DNA of 64,000 nt from Nocardioides thalensis (GTDB lineage Bacteria; Actinomycetota; Actinomycetes; Propionibacteriales; Nocardioidaceae). Positions 54,418-64,000 of the stretch are shown piece after piece. Made by a program: the position numbers and the translations under genes. The stretch spans positions 1,945,501-2,009,500 of the forward strand of contig NZ_JACCFP010000001.1 in the NCBI RefSeq assembly GCF_013410655.1, written 5' to 3'. Each line of letters opens with the position of its first letter. The stretch's first letter is position 1. The notes beneath the pieces were generated by a model, which worked only from the letters and a program-made list of their open reading frames with translations, ran no database searches and was not told the DNA's origin.

Positions 54418-56379
54418 GTGCCCGACCCGCTGAGCTATCGCCCCAAGCCCGGGTCGATCCCGACCCAGCCGGGTGTCTACCGGTTCAAGGACCCGCGCGG
54501 GCGGGTGATCTACGTCGGCAAGGCGAAGAACCTGCGGGCGAGGCTGTCGTCGTACTTCCAGGACATCGCCGGGCTGCACCCGCGCACCGCGACGATGGTG
54601 ACGACTGCGGGCAGCGTCGAGTGGACCGTCGTCAACACCGAGGTCGAGGCGCTCCAGCTGGAGTACTCCTGGATCAAGGAGTACGACCCGCGGTTCAACG
54701 TGAAGTACCGCGACGACAAGTCCTACCCGTGGCTCGCCGTCACCTACGGCGAGGAGTTCCCGCGGGTGATGGTCGGCCGCGGCGCCAAGCGGCGCGGCAC
54801 CCGCTACTTCGGGCCCTACAGCCACGCGTGGGCGATCCGCGAGACCGTCGACATCCTGCTCCGGGTGTTTCCCATGCGCTCGTGCAGCAACGGCGTCTTC
54901 AAGCGGTCGCAGCAGATCGGACGGCCCTGCCTGCTGGGCTACATCGACAAGTGCGTGGCCCCGTGCGTCGGCAACGTGACCGAGCAGGAGCACCGCGCGA
55001 TCGTCGACGACTTCTGTGAGTTCATGGCCGGCCGCACGCGGCCGTTCACGCGCCGGATCGAGCAGGAGATGTTCGCCGCGAGCGAGGCGCTCGACTTCGA
55101 GCGGGCGGCGCGACTGCGCGACGACCTGGCCGCGATGCAGAAGGCGCTCGAGAAGCAGGCGGTGGTGCTCGGCGACGGCGCCGACGCCGACGTGATCGCC
55201 CTCGCCGAGGACCCGCTCGAGGTGGCGGTCCAGATCTTCTACGTCCGCGGCGGCCGGATCCGCGGCCAGCGCGGTTGGGTCGCCGACCGCACCGACGAGG
55301 GGGGCACCGCCGACCTGGTCGCCGACTTCCTGCTCCAGCTCTACGGCGGCCTCGACCGCGACGAGGCGCGGGACGCGGTGCCCCGCGAGATCCTCGTGCC
55401 GGAGGTGCCGCCCGAGGCGGAGACGTTCGAGCAGCTGCTGACCGAGCTGCGCGGCGCCAAGGTCGCCATCCGGGTGCCGCAGCGCGGCGACAAGCGCACG
55501 CTCCAGGAGACCGTCGCCCGCAACGCAAAGGAATCGCTGGCCCTCCACAAGACCCGCCGCGCGAGCGACCTCACCACCCGCAACCGGGCGCTGTCGGAGA
55601 TCGCCGAGGCGCTCGGGCTGTCCGAGGCGCCGTTGCGGATCGAGTGCTACGACGTGTCTCACATCCAGGGCACCGAGATCGTGGCGTCGATGGTGGTGTT
55701 CGAGGACGGCCTGGCGCGCAAGGGGGAGTACCGCCGGTTCGTGATCCGCGACCAGGAGGGCTCCGACGACGTCAAGGCCATGCACGAGGTGATCACCCGC
55801 AGGTTCAAGCGGCTGCTGGACGAGCAGTCCCGCTCGGAGCTGCGGCCGGGCGACCCGGAGGCGGGCACCGGCCCGATGCTGGTCGACCCCGACACCGGGC
55901 GGCCGCGCAAGTTCGCCTACGCGCCCGGACTGGTGGTCGTCGACGGCGGCGCGCCCCAGGTCGCGGCGGCCCAGCGGGCGCTCGACGAGCTCGGCATCGA
56001 CGACATCCCCGTCTGCGGCCTGGCGAAGCGGCTCGAGGAGGTCTGGGTCCCCGGCGAGCCCGACCCGGTGATCCTGCCCCGCACGTCCGAGGGCCTCTAC
56101 CTGCTCCAGCGGGTGCGCGACGAGGCCCACCGGTTCGCGATCGGCCACCACCGCTCGCGGCGCTCCAAGTCGATGGTCGAGAGCACCCTCGACGCGGTCC
56201 CGGGGCTCGGCGAGGTGCGGCGCCGTACCCTCCTGCGGCACTTCGGGTCGCTGAAGAAGCTGCGCGAGGCGAGCGTCGAGGAGATCGCCGAGGTGCCAGG
56301 GATCGGTCCCCGCACTGCGGCCGCGATCAAGGATGCGGTCGCGGCGTCCGACGCGACACGGAAGACTGCGGCACCATGA
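54418..56379 (+). CDS. uvrC: Excinuclease ABC subunit C
   Basis: A 653-residue nuclease. GIY-YIG domain at the N-terminus ([20 protein letters not shown]), a UVR motif, an RNase H-like domain ([33 protein letters not shown]), and two helix-hairpin-helix motifs at the end ([27 protein letters not shown]). It makes both cuts during excision repair. It heads the conserved actinobacterial set uvrC-rapZ-yvcK-whiA, overlapping rapZ by 4 bases. Confidence 0.97.
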   Translation: MPDPLSYRPKPGSIPTQPGVYRFKDPRGRVIYVGKAKNLRARLSSYFQDIAGLHPRTATMVTTAGSVEWTVVNTEVEALQLEYSWIKEYDPRFNVKYRDDKSYPWLAVTYGEEFPRVMVGRGAKRRGTRYFGPYSHAWAIRETVDILLRVFPMRSCSNGVFKRSQQIGRPCLLGYIDKCVAPCVGNVTEQEHRAIVDDFCEFMAGRTRPFTRRIEQEMFAASEALDFERAARLRDDLAAMQKALEKQAVVLGDGADADVIALAEDPLEVAVQIFYVRGGRIRGQRGWVADRTDEGGTADLVADFLLQLYGGLDRDEARDAVPREILVPEVPPEAETFEQLLTELRGAKVAIRVPQRGDKRTLQETVARNAKESLALHKTRRASDLTTRNRALSEIAEALGLSEAPLRIECYDVSHIQGTEIVASMVVFEDGLARKGEYRRFVIRDQEGSDDVKAMHEVITRRFKRLLDEQSRSELRPGDPEAGTGPMLVDPDTGRPRKFAYAPGLVVVDGGAPQVAAAQRALDELGIDDIPVCGLAKRLEEVWVPGEPDPVILPRTSEGLYLLQRVRDEAHRFAIGHHRSRRSKSMVESTLDAVPGLGEVRRRTLLRHFGSLKKLREASVEEIAEVPGIGPRTAAAIKDAVAASDATRKTAAP

Positions 56380-57263
56380 GCGACCACCCCTCGTCCGCCC
56401 GGAAGCCTGCCGGCGAGCTGGTGGTCGTCACCGGCATGACCGGCGCCGGGCGCAGCACCGCGGCCAAGGAGCTGGAGGATCTCGGCTTCTACGTCGTCGA
56501 CAACCTCCCGCCGAGCCTGCTGCCCGACGTGGTGCGGCTCGTCGACGAGAGCCAGGGCCGGGCGCAGCGGATCGCCGTGGTGGTCGACGTCCGCTCGGGG
56601 TCGTTCTTCTCCGGCCTCCGCAGCACGCTCGCCCAGGGGACGACCGGCCGCGACGCGACGCTGGTGTTCCTCGACGCGACCGACGAGGTCCTCGTCCGCC
56701 GGCAGGAGGCGGCCCGCCGCCCGCATCCGTTGCAGCAGGGCGACCGGCTGATCGACGGGCTGGCGCGGGAGCGGAAGGTGCTCGGCGACCTGCGCAGCGA
56801 GGCCGACCTCGTGATCGACACCTCCAGCCTCAACGTGCACCAGCTGTGCGACCGGATCGCCGAGGCGTTCGGCACGCCGGAGACGACCCTGCTGCGGGTG
56901 AGCGTGATCAGCTTCGGCTTCAAGTACGGCATTCCGGTCGACGCCGACTACGTCGCCGACATGCGGTTCCTGCCCAACCCGCACTGGGTGCCCGAGCTGC
57001 GGCCCTACACCGGTCGCGACGCCTCCGTGTCCGACTTCGTCCTCGCCCAGCCCGGCGCCGCCGACTTCCTCGAGCGCTTCGTGCCGCTGCTGGGCAGCGT
57101 CGCCGACGGCTACCTGCGCGAGGGCAAGCGGTTCATGCGGGTGGCGATCGGCTGCACGGGCGGCAAGCATCGCAGCGTCGCGATGAGCGAGGAGATCGCG
57201 CGCCTTCTCCAGGACCGGGGGTACGTCGCCCGCGCCGTCCACCGCGACCTGGGGCGGGAATGA
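56376..57263 (+). CDS. rapZ: RNase adapter/nucleotide-binding protein RapZ
   Basis: A 295-residue YvcJ/RapZ protein. The P-loop is [11 protein letters not shown], with Arg instead of the usual Lys, a change I also know from other actinobacteria. The C-terminal domain has [24 protein letters not shown] and [11 protein letters not shown]. It binds small molecules or RNA in other bacteria; its role here is not known. Overlaps uvrC and yvcK by 4 bases on each side. Confidence 0.93.
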   Translation: MSDHPSSARKPAGELVVVTGMTGAGRSTAAKELEDLGFYVVDNLPPSLLPDVVRLVDESQGRAQRIAVVVDVRSGSFFSGLRSTLAQGTTGRDATLVFLDATDEVLVRRQEAARRPHPLQQGDRLIDGLARERKVLGDLRSEADLVIDTSSLNVHQLCDRIAEAFGTPETTLLRVSVISFGFKYGIPVDADYVADMRFLPNPHWVPELRPYTGRDASVSDFVLAQPGAADFLERFVPLLGSVADGYLREGKRFMRVAIGCTGGKHRSVAMSEEIARLLQDRGYVARAVHRDLGRE

Positions 57264-58273
57264 GCAGCGGCCAGAGGCAGCCGGCGAGCAAGGCCCCCGA
57301 CCGGGCCCAGTCCGTGGTCGCCCTCGGTGGCGGCCACGGACTGCACGCCTCTCTCAGCGCGCTGCGGATGCTCGTCGACGACCTCACGGTCGACGAGCTC
57401 ACCGCGGTGGTGACCGTGGCCGACAACGGCGGGTCCTCGGGCCGGCTGCGCGAGCAGTTCCGGGTGCTGCCGCCCGGCGACCTCAGGATGGCCCTCGCCG
57501 CGCTCTGCGGCGACGACGAGTGGGGCGACACCTGGGCGCGCGTGCTCCAGCACCGGTTCGCCGGCGACGGTGACATGCGCGGCCACGTCGTGGGCAACCT
57601 GCTCATCGTCGGCCTCTGGGAGCTGCTCGGCGACGAGGTCGATCCAGTCGACGCGCTCGACTGGGTCGGCCGGCTGCTGGGCGCGAAGGGCCGGGTGCTG
57701 CCGATGGCGCTCACGCCGATGGACATCACCGCCGACGTGCGCGGCCTGAAGGACAACCCCTACGAGCTGGTGACCGTGCGCGGCCAGGTGCAGGTGGCGA
57801 CGACCGAGGGGGTGATCGCCGCGATCGCGCTCGACCCGCCCGACCCGGCGGTCAGCCCGGCCGTGCTCGAGGCGATCGCCGAGGCCGACTGGACCGTGCT
57901 CGGACCCGGGTCCTGGTTCACCTCGGTGATCCCGCACCTCATGGTCCCGCAGGTGCGCGACGCCCTCGTGGAGACCGACGCCCGCCTGATCGTCGTCCTC
58001 AACCTCGGCGAGCAGCCGGGGGAGACCCACGGCTTCGGGCCGGCCGACCACCTGGCGGTGCTCGCCGAGCATGCCCCGGACCTGGCGATCCACACCGTCA
58101 TCGCCGACCGCGAGAGCGTCGGCGGCGACGTCGAGGACCTGCGCGCGCTCGTCGCCGCGCTCGGCGCCCGCCTGGTGCTCGACGACGTGGCGCTGGGCGA
58201 CGGCACACCCCGGCACAGCCCGGCCAAGCTGGCGGCGGCGTACGCCCGCGTGATGGCCGAGGGGGACGGCTGA
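57260..58273 (+). CDS. yvcK: YvcK/CofD-like protein
   Basis: A 337-residue protein of the YvcK/CofD family: [17 protein letters not shown] (nucleotide site), [17 protein letters not shown] and the [19 protein letters not shown] segment. YvcK proteins bind UDP-sugars and support growth on gluconeogenic carbon and cell-wall synthesis. It lies between rapZ (ATGA overlap) and whiA in the standard order. Confidence 0.93.
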   Translation: MSSGQRQPASKAPDRAQSVVALGGGHGLHASLSALRMLVDDLTVDELTAVVTVADNGGSSGRLREQFRVLPPGDLRMALAALCGDDEWGDTWARVLQHRFAGDGDMRGHVVGNLLIVGLWELLGDEVDPVDALDWVGRLLGAKGRVLPMALTPMDITADVRGLKDNPYELVTVRGQVQVATTEGVIAAIALDPPDPAVSPAVLEAIAEADWTVLGPGSWFTSVIPHLMVPQVRDALVETDARLIVVLNLGEQPGETHGFGPADHLAVLAEHAPDLAIHTVIADRESVGGDVEDLRALVAALGARLVLDDVALGDGTPRHSPAKLAAAYARVMAEGDG

Positions 58274-58305
58274 GGGTTGTTGACCCGCGTGGGAGGATTC
58301 CCTTC

Positions 58306-59289
58306 ATGGCGATGACGGCGCAGGTGAAGGCGGAGCTCGCGAACACGTCGGTCACCAAGGCGTGCTGCCGCAAGGCCGAAGTGGCCTCGACGCTCCGGTT
58401 CGCCGGCGGGCTCCACATCGTCGCCGGACGCATCGTGGTGGAGGCCGAGCTCGACACCGGAGCGGCCGCGCGGCGGCTCCGCAGGGACATCGCCGAGATC
58501 TACGGTCAGTCGTCCGACGTCGTCATGGTCCAGGGCAACGGCATCCGCAAGGGCAGTCGCTACATCGTGCGCGTCGCGAAGGACGGAGAGGCGCTCGCAC
58601 GCCAGACCGGCCTCCTCGACCAGCGCGGCCGCCCGGTGCGCGGCCTGCCGCCGGCAGTCGTCTCGGGCGGGGCGTGCGACGCGGTCGCCGCGTGGCGCGG
58701 CGCCTTCCTCGCCCACGGCTCGCTGACCGAGCCCGGCCGGTCCTCGTCGCTCGAGGTCACCTGCCCCGGCTCCGAGGCCGCGCTCGCCCTGGTGGGCGTG
58801 GCCCGCCGGCTCGGCATCCAGTCCAAGGCCCGCGAGGTCCGCGGCGTCGACCGGGTCGTGATCCGCGACGGCGACGCGATCGGCCAGCTGCTCACCCGGC
58901 TCGGCGCCCACGAGACCCTGATGGCCTGGGAGGAGCGGCGGATGCGGCGCGAGGTGCGCGCCACCGCCAACCGCCTCGCGAACTTCGACGACGCCAACCT
59001 GCGGCGCTCCGCGCGCGCCGCCGTCACGGCCGGCGCCCGCGTCGAGCGGGCGATGGAGATCCTCGCCGACGAGGTGCCCGACCACCTGCGGATGGCGGGC
59101 GAGCTGCGGCTCCAGCACAAGCAGGCCTCGCTGGAGGAGCTCGGGCAGCTGCACGACCCGGTGCTCACCAAGGACGCGATCGCGGGCCGGATCCGCCGCC
59201 TCCTCGCGATGGCCGACAAGCGCGCCGAGGAGCTCGGCATCCCCGACACCGAGGCGTCGCTGACGCCCGAGATGCTCGCCGAGGGCTGA
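58306..59289 (+). CDS. whiA: Sporulation-type regulator WhiA
   Basis: A 327-residue protein with a LAGLIDADG-like N-terminal domain ([43 protein letters not shown]) and a C-terminal helix-turn-helix ([16 protein letters not shown], then [17 protein letters not shown]). WhiA works with WhiB-like proteins on division genes. A Shine-Dalgarno GGGAGG precedes the ATG at 13 bases. Closes the uvrC operon. Confidence 0.96.
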   Translation: MAMTAQVKAELANTSVTKACCRKAEVASTLRFAGGLHIVAGRIVVEAELDTGAAARRLRRDIAEIYGQSSDVVMVQGNGIRKGSRYIVRVAKDGEALARQTGLLDQRGRPVRGLPPAVVSGGACDAVAAWRGAFLAHGSLTEPGRSSSLEVTCPGSEAALALVGVARRLGIQSKAREVRGVDRVVIRDGDAIGQLLTRLGAHETLMAWEERRMRREVRATANRLANFDDANLRRSARAAVTAGARVERAMEILADEVPDHLRMAGELRLQHKQASLEELGQLHDPVLTKDAIAGRIRRLLAMADKRAEELGIPDTEASLTPEMLAEG

Positions 59290-59369
59290 TCGCCGCGCTC
59301 CTCGGAGGCGTGACGCGGGTTACTCGCACGTACGGCGGGACGCGTCGCCGTACGGACAGACGCTGGCGG

Positions 59370-60456
<1,087 letters not shown>

Positions 60457-60458
60457 CC

Positions 60459-61682
60459 GTGGGGCAGTACGCCGGGCTGGGCGAGGTCGCCGGGAAGCGC
60501 GTCCTCGTCCGGTCGGACCTCAACGTGCCCCTCGAGCAGCGCGAGGGCAGTGACCCGGTCATCACCGACGACGGCCGGATCCGGGCCAGCGTGCCGACCA
60601 TCAAGGCACTCGCCGACGCCGGCGCGCGGGTCATCGTCACCGCGCACCTCGGTCGGCCGAAGGGCGAGCGGGACCCGCAGTACACGCTCGCCCCGGTCGC
60701 CGTACGCCTGGGCGAGCTGCTCGGTGCGCCCGTCGAGTTCGCGACCGACACCGTCGGCGAGTCGGCGCAGCAGGTCGTCGCCGGCCTGGCCGAAGGCCAG
60801 GTCGCGGTGCTGGAGAACGTGCGGTTCAACGCCGGGGAGACGTCGAAGGACGACGCCGAGCGCGGCGCGTTCGCCGACCAGCTCGCGGCGCTCGCCGACG
60901 CCTTCGTGTCCGACGGCTTCGGCGTCGTCCACCGCAAGCAGGCCAGCGTCTACGACGTCGCGCAGCGCCTGCCGCACGCGATGGGCGCGCTGGTGGCGGC
61001 CGAGGTCGACGTGCTGCGCCGCCTGACCGTCGACCCCGAGCGGCCCTACGTGGTCGTCCTCGGCGGCTCGAAGGTCTCCGACAAGCTCGGCGTCATCGAC
61101 AACCTGCTCGGCAAGGCCGACAAGCTGCTGATCGGCGGCGGCATGGTGTTCACGTTCCTGAAGGCCCAGGGCCACGAGGTCGGCAAGAGCCTGCTGGAGG
61201 AGGACCAGGTCGACACCTGCGTCGAGTACCTCAAGCGCGCGCACGAGGCCGGCGTCGAGCTGGTGCTGCCCACCGACGTCGTCGTCGACACGGCGTTCCC
61301 GTCGGGCGACCGCACGCCGTCCCCGGAGGTCGTGCTGGCGGCCGAGATCCCGGCCGACGCGCTCGGGCTCGACATCGGCCCGGAGTCGACCGACGCGTTT
61401 GCCCGGGCGCTGGCCGACGCGCGGACGGTGTTCTGGAACGGCCCGATGGGCGTGTTCGAGGTCCCGGCGTTCGCCGAGGGCACCCGCGCGGTCGCCGAGG
61501 CGCTCACCAAGGTCAGTGCCGGCGGGGGCCTGACGGTCGTCGGCGGCGGTGACTCCGCGGCCGCCGTACGCACGCTCGGCTTCGACGAGGCCGCGTTCGG
61601 CCACATCTCCACCGGCGGCGGCGCCAGCCTGGAGTACCTGGAGGGCAAGGAACTGCCCGGCATCACCGTTCTGGAGGACTGA
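60459..61682 (+). CDS. pgk: Phosphoglycerate kinase
   Basis: A 407-residue enzyme: [36 protein letters not shown] and the C-terminal [12 protein letters not shown] with [14 protein letters not shown] start 2 bases after the gap stop; ends 2 bases before tpiA. It makes ATP from 1,3-bisphosphoglycerate. Confidence 0.97.
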   Translation: MGQYAGLGEVAGKRVLVRSDLNVPLEQREGSDPVITDDGRIRASVPTIKALADAGARVIVTAHLGRPKGERDPQYTLAPVAVRLGELLGAPVEFATDTVGESAQQVVAGLAEGQVAVLENVRFNAGETSKDDAERGAFADQLAALADAFVSDGFGVVHRKQASVYDVAQRLPHAMGALVAAEVDVLRRLTVDPERPYVVVLGGSKVSDKLGVIDNLLGKADKLLIGGGMVFTFLKAQGHEVGKSLLEEDQVDTCVEYLKRAHEAGVELVLPTDVVVDTAFPSGDRTPSPEVVLAAEIPADALGLDIGPESTDAFARALADARTVFWNGPMGVFEVPAFAEGTRAVAEALTKVSAGGGLTVVGGGDSAAAVRTLGFDEAAFGHISTGGGASLEYLEGKELPGITVLED

Positions 61683-61684
61683 GA

Positions 61685-62485
61685 GTGGCCAGCAGCACGC
61701 GCACGCCGATCATGGCGGGCAACTGGAAGATGAACCTCAACCACCAGGAAGCGGTGGTGCTCGTCCAGAAGCTCGCCTGGACGCTGTCCGACAAGCGTCA
61801 CGACTACGGGAAGGTCGAGGTCGTCGTGGTGCCGCCGTTCACCGACATCCGGTCCGTGCAGACGCTCGTCGACGGCGACCGGCTGTCGGTGAAGTACGGC
61901 GCGCAGGACGTGTCCGTGCACGAGAGCGGCGCCTACACGGGCGAGATCTCGGCCGGCATGCTCGCGAAGCTCGGCTGCTCCTACGTGGTCGTCGGTCACT
62001 CCGAGCGGCGTCAGTACCACGGGGAGACCGACGACCTGGTCGCCAAGAAGGGCAAGGCGGCGCTCAAGGCAGGCATCACGCCGATCGTGTGCGTCGGCGA
62101 GGGCCTGGAGATCCGCCAGCAGGGCACGCACGTCGAGCACTGCACGGCGCAGGTCGTCGGCTCGCTGGCCGGCTTCACCGAGAAGCAGGTCGCGAAGTCC
62201 GTCATCGCCTACGAGCCGGTCTGGGCGATCGGCACCGGTGAGGTCGCCACGCCCGACGACGCGCAGGAGGTGTGCGCGGCGATCCGCGCCCAGGTCCGGG
62301 AGTCGTACGGCGACGAGGCCGCGGACGCCGTACGCATCCAGTACGGCGGCTCGGTCAAGGCCGCGAACGTCGCCGGCATCATGGCGCAGGCCGACGTCGA
62401 CGGCTGCCTGGTCGGCGGCGCGAGCCTGCAGGCCGACGAGTTCGGCGGCATCTGCCGGTTCTACGACATGCCAGTGCTGTCCTGA
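61685..62485 (+). CDS. tpiA: Triosephosphate isomerase
   Basis: A 266-residue TIM barrel with [11 protein letters not shown], the His of [13 protein letters not shown], the catalytic Glu in [11 protein letters not shown], and the phosphate loop [13 protein letters not shown] start 2 bases after pgk. Confidence 0.97.
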   Translation: MASSTRTPIMAGNWKMNLNHQEAVVLVQKLAWTLSDKRHDYGKVEVVVVPPFTDIRSVQTLVDGDRLSVKYGAQDVSVHESGAYTGEISAGMLAKLGCSYVVVGHSERRQYHGETDDLVAKKGKAALKAGITPIVCVGEGLEIRQQGTHVEHCTAQVVGSLAGFTEKQVAKSVIAYEPVWAIGTGEVATPDDAQEVCAAIRAQVRESYGDEAADAVRIQYGGSVKAANVAGIMAQADVDGCLVGGASLQADEFGGICRFYDMPVLS

Positions 62486-62499
62486 TTCACCCGCTGACG

Positions 62500-62505
62500 T
62501 AGGAT
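62500..62505 (+). promoter_or_regulatory. -10 box of the leaderless secG promoter
   Basis: TAGGAT, 7 bases before the GTG. Confidence 0.55.
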
Positions 62506-62512
62506 TCCCGAC

Positions 62513-62746
62513 GTGCTGTCGACGCTTCTCACTGTCCTGCTCGTGATCACGAGCATGCTCATGATCCTCATGGTGCTCCTGCACAAGGGGCGCGGCGGCG
62601 GGCTCTCGGACATGTTCGGTGGCGGCGTCTCCAGCTCCCTGGGTGGCTCCTCCGTCGCCGAGCGCAACCTCGACCGGTTCACGGTCGGCATCGGCATCAT
62701 CTGGTTCGCCTGCGTCATCGCCCTCGGGCTCCTGCTGGCCTACTGA
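62513..62746 (+). CDS. secG: Preprotein translocase subunit SecG
   Basis: A 77-residue two-helix membrane protein. Helix 1 LLTVLLVITSMLMILMVLLHKG, the cytoplasmic loop GRGGGLSDMFGGGVSSSLGGSSVAERNL, helix 2 at the C-terminus. Part of SecYEG. Usual place after tpiA in actinobacteria. Confidence 0.93.
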   Translation: MLSTLLTVLLVITSMLMILMVLLHKGRGGGLSDMFGGGVSSSLGGSSVAERNLDRFTVGIGIIWFACVIALGLLLAY

Positions 62747-62763
62747 ACAACTAAGAGTCCCGT

Positions 62764-62778
62764 CCGGCCCTGGGCCGG
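62764..62778. terminator. GC hairpin between secG and rbpA
   Basis: CCGGCC and GGCCGG flank CTG. No T-run follows; it may end the secG message or fold in the rbpA leader. Confidence 0.35.
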
Positions 62779-62798
62779 CTTGAGGTGAGGAGAGTCCG

Positions 62799-63158
62799 TT
62801 GGCCGGTGGAGGCAACGCGATCCGAGGCAGCCGTGTCGGCGCCGGACCGATGGGTGAGGCCGAGCGGGGCGAGGCCGCGCCGCGCCAGGCGGTCACCTAC
62901 TTCTGCGCCCACGGACACCGCTCCGTGATCACCTTCTCGGTCGAGGCGGCCGTGCCCGAGTCGTGGGACTGCCCCAAGTGCGGCCTCCCCGGCTCGCTCG
63001 ACTCCGACAACCCGCCGCCGGCCCCGAAGATCGAGCCCTACAAGACCCACCTCGCCTACGTGAAGGAGCGCCGCTCCGACAAGGAGGCCCAGGTGATCCT
63101 CGACGAGGCCATCCAGCTCCTCCGCTCCCGCCGCAAGTCCGGCGAGATCATCTTCTGA
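62799..63158 (+). CDS. rbpA: RNA polymerase-binding protein RbpA
   Basis: A 119-residue actinobacterial transcription activator. The zinc site is FCAHGH...CPKCGLPG, and the C-terminal sigma-binding part includes KTHLAYVKERRSDKEAQVILDEAI. It stabilises open complexes with the main sigma factor. TTG start with GAGGAGAG upstream. Its presence confirms an actinobacterium. Confidence 0.93.
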   Translation: MAGGGNAIRGSRVGAGPMGEAERGEAAPRQAVTYFCAHGHRSVITFSVEAAVPESWDCPKCGLPGSLDSDNPPPAPKIEPYKTHLAYVKERRSDKEAQVILDEAIQLLRSRRKSGEIIF

Positions 63159-63164
63159 TCCACC

Positions 63165-63292
63165 GAGTCGTCAGAAGCTGGCCTGCGTAGAGGCGCGAGT
63201 CGGCAGAAGTTCGCACGCGTGGAGGCGCGAGTCGGCAGAAGTTCGCACGCGCACGGCGCCCAGTCGGCAGAAGTTCGCTCTAGGCGGGGAGC
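63165..63292. repeat. Four-copy 32-bp tandem repeat
   Basis: Units starting at 63165, 63197, 63229 and 63261 share (G/C)AGTCGGCAGAAGTTCG and a 32-base period; unit 1 is the most diverged. The array lies between convergent rbpA and the AbiEi-like gene, and the last unit runs into the latter's stop codon. There are no spacers of varied sequence. Confidence 0.8.
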
Positions 63293-64000
63293 CGGATCCC
63301 AAACCGTCGGCGGGCCTCGGCGACGCTGGCAACCAGGATCTCCTGCGCGTTCTGCCGCTGGCCGAACAGGTTCTCCTTGCGCAGGGCCACCACGTGCCAG
63401 TTGCCTCGTTCCGACACGTCAGTACGGCGCCGCCGGTCGTGCTCGAGCTGCTCCGGGGTGTCGTGCCACTCGGCGCCGTCGTACTCCGCGCCGAATTGCA
63501 GCTCGGCGTTGCCGATGTCGAGGCGCGCGAGGAATTCGCCGTCGACCCAGACCTCGTACTGGGGGCACGGCTCGGGTAGGTGGGCCTCGATCCAGCGGAG
63601 TCGCAAGATCGACTCGGGCGGCGACTCAGCGCGGCCGTCGGCGTACGGCGCGACCGCGCGCAAGGTCGTGACCCACCGCATCCCGCGAAACCGCTCGATG
63701 CCGGCGAGGAACTCGTCCTTGGAGAATGCGCCGAGGCGGAGCAACTGGTCGATGGCGGCGAGGGAAGAGTCGGGCCAGCGGCTGCGACCCAGGTCCCATG
63801 CGGTGCGGATCGCCGTACTCACTCGAACCCCGTTGATCTCGACAACGTCGCCCGGGCGCAGGTTGCGCTCACCGCTGTCGCTGAGCTGGTTGCGCACCCG
63901 CCCGTGGCCGGAGGGCCGGAACACTGCGGTCGGGCGCAGCGCCAGGTGCTCACCGGGCGCAAGGACCATCTCGGCTCCATGCAGCCAGCCGGCGTGGCGG
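63280..64000 (-). CDS. AbiEi/DUF559-like protein with a nuclease-type fold (partial)
   Basis: At least 239 residues; the frame stays open to the window edge (an in-frame ATG at 63969 is unlikely to be the true start, because LHGAEMVLAPGEHLALRPTAV reads as family sequence). The C-terminal half has LRWIEAHLPEPCPQYEVWVDG, AEYDGAEWHDTPEQLEHDRRRRTDV and HVVALRKENLF, which resembles DUF559/PD-(D/E)xK endonuclease-like domains joined to AbiEi-type N-termini. Such single genes are common in Nocardioides. The role (antitoxin, nuclease or regulator) is unclear. Confidence 0.65.
   Translation of the reverse strand, partial: RHAGWLHGAEMVLAPGEHLALRPTAVFRPSGHGRVRNQLSDSGERNLRPGDVVEINGVRVSTAIRTAWDLGRSRWPDSSLAAIDQLLRLGAFSKDEFLAGIERFRGMRWVTTLRAVAPYADGRAESPPESILRLRWIEAHLPEPCPQYEVWVDGEFLARLDIGNAELQFGAEYDGAEWHDTPEQLEHDRRRRTDVSERGNWHVVALRKENLFGQRQNAQEILVASVAEARRRFGIRLPA

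Noticed and set aside
63165..63292. CRISPR array
   Set aside because: The repeats are contiguous with no spacers and no cas genes are near.

Overview
The window looks like chromosomal DNA of a high-GC actinobacterium, most likely Nocardioides or a close relative (inference from codon use, RbpA and WhiA, mycothiol-type isomerase families, and many GTG and leaderless starts). I see no prophage, plasmid, insertion-sequence, CRISPR, tRNA or rRNA signature.

Positions 1-19338 carry the steroid C/D-ring (HIP) pathway, with the same gene set and local order as the mycobacterial KstR2 regulon: FadE33-, FadE32- and FadE31-type dehydrogenases and FadD3 on the left; divergent FadE30, IpdF, KstR2 and FadA6; then, after a 6.6-kb block of unrelated genes (7514-14120), IpdC, IpdB, IpdA and EchA20 divergent from two short-chain dehydrogenases. 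Two near-identical long palindromes (3689-3708, 17652-17679) sit at the two divergent promoters and are the likely KstR2 operators. The intervening block holds a sigma factor with a membrane partner, a guanidine-III riboswitch with a Gdx exporter, a hydrolase-LuxR fusion, a DsrE-like protein and a PilZ protein.

Positions 19342-48097 carry the upper steroid pathway, interrupted by housekeeping and hypothetical genes: FadA5, two tandem CYP125-type P450s, an EchA, Ltp3, Ltp4 and their DUF35 partner, an F420/LLM oxidoreductase, an acyl-CoA ligase of unknown substrate, EchA19, FadD19, a nitronate-monooxygenase-like flavoprotein, FadE27, FadE26, and KshA and KshB (9-alpha-hydroxylase). Six 14-bp sites fit the KstR consensus TnnAACnnGTTnnA fully or nearly. 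Together these genes would shorten a sterol side chain (including C24-branched sterols), open ring B, and pass HIP to the first region.

Positions 48238-64000 are core genome: a cold-shock protein with a long leader, a metallo-hydrolase, a mycothiol-type isomerase, uvrA, a Rieske lipoprotein, an M23 peptidase, uvrC-rapZ-yvcK-whiA, gap-pgk-tpiA, secG and rbpA, ending in a four-copy 32-bp tandem repeat and an AbiEi/DUF559-like gene cut by the window edge.

A theme across the window is the arrangement TANNNT, 6-7 bases, then ATG or GTG, seen before about 19 genes. This implies leaderless transcripts. In the steroid operons the repressor palindromes cover or touch these -10 boxes.
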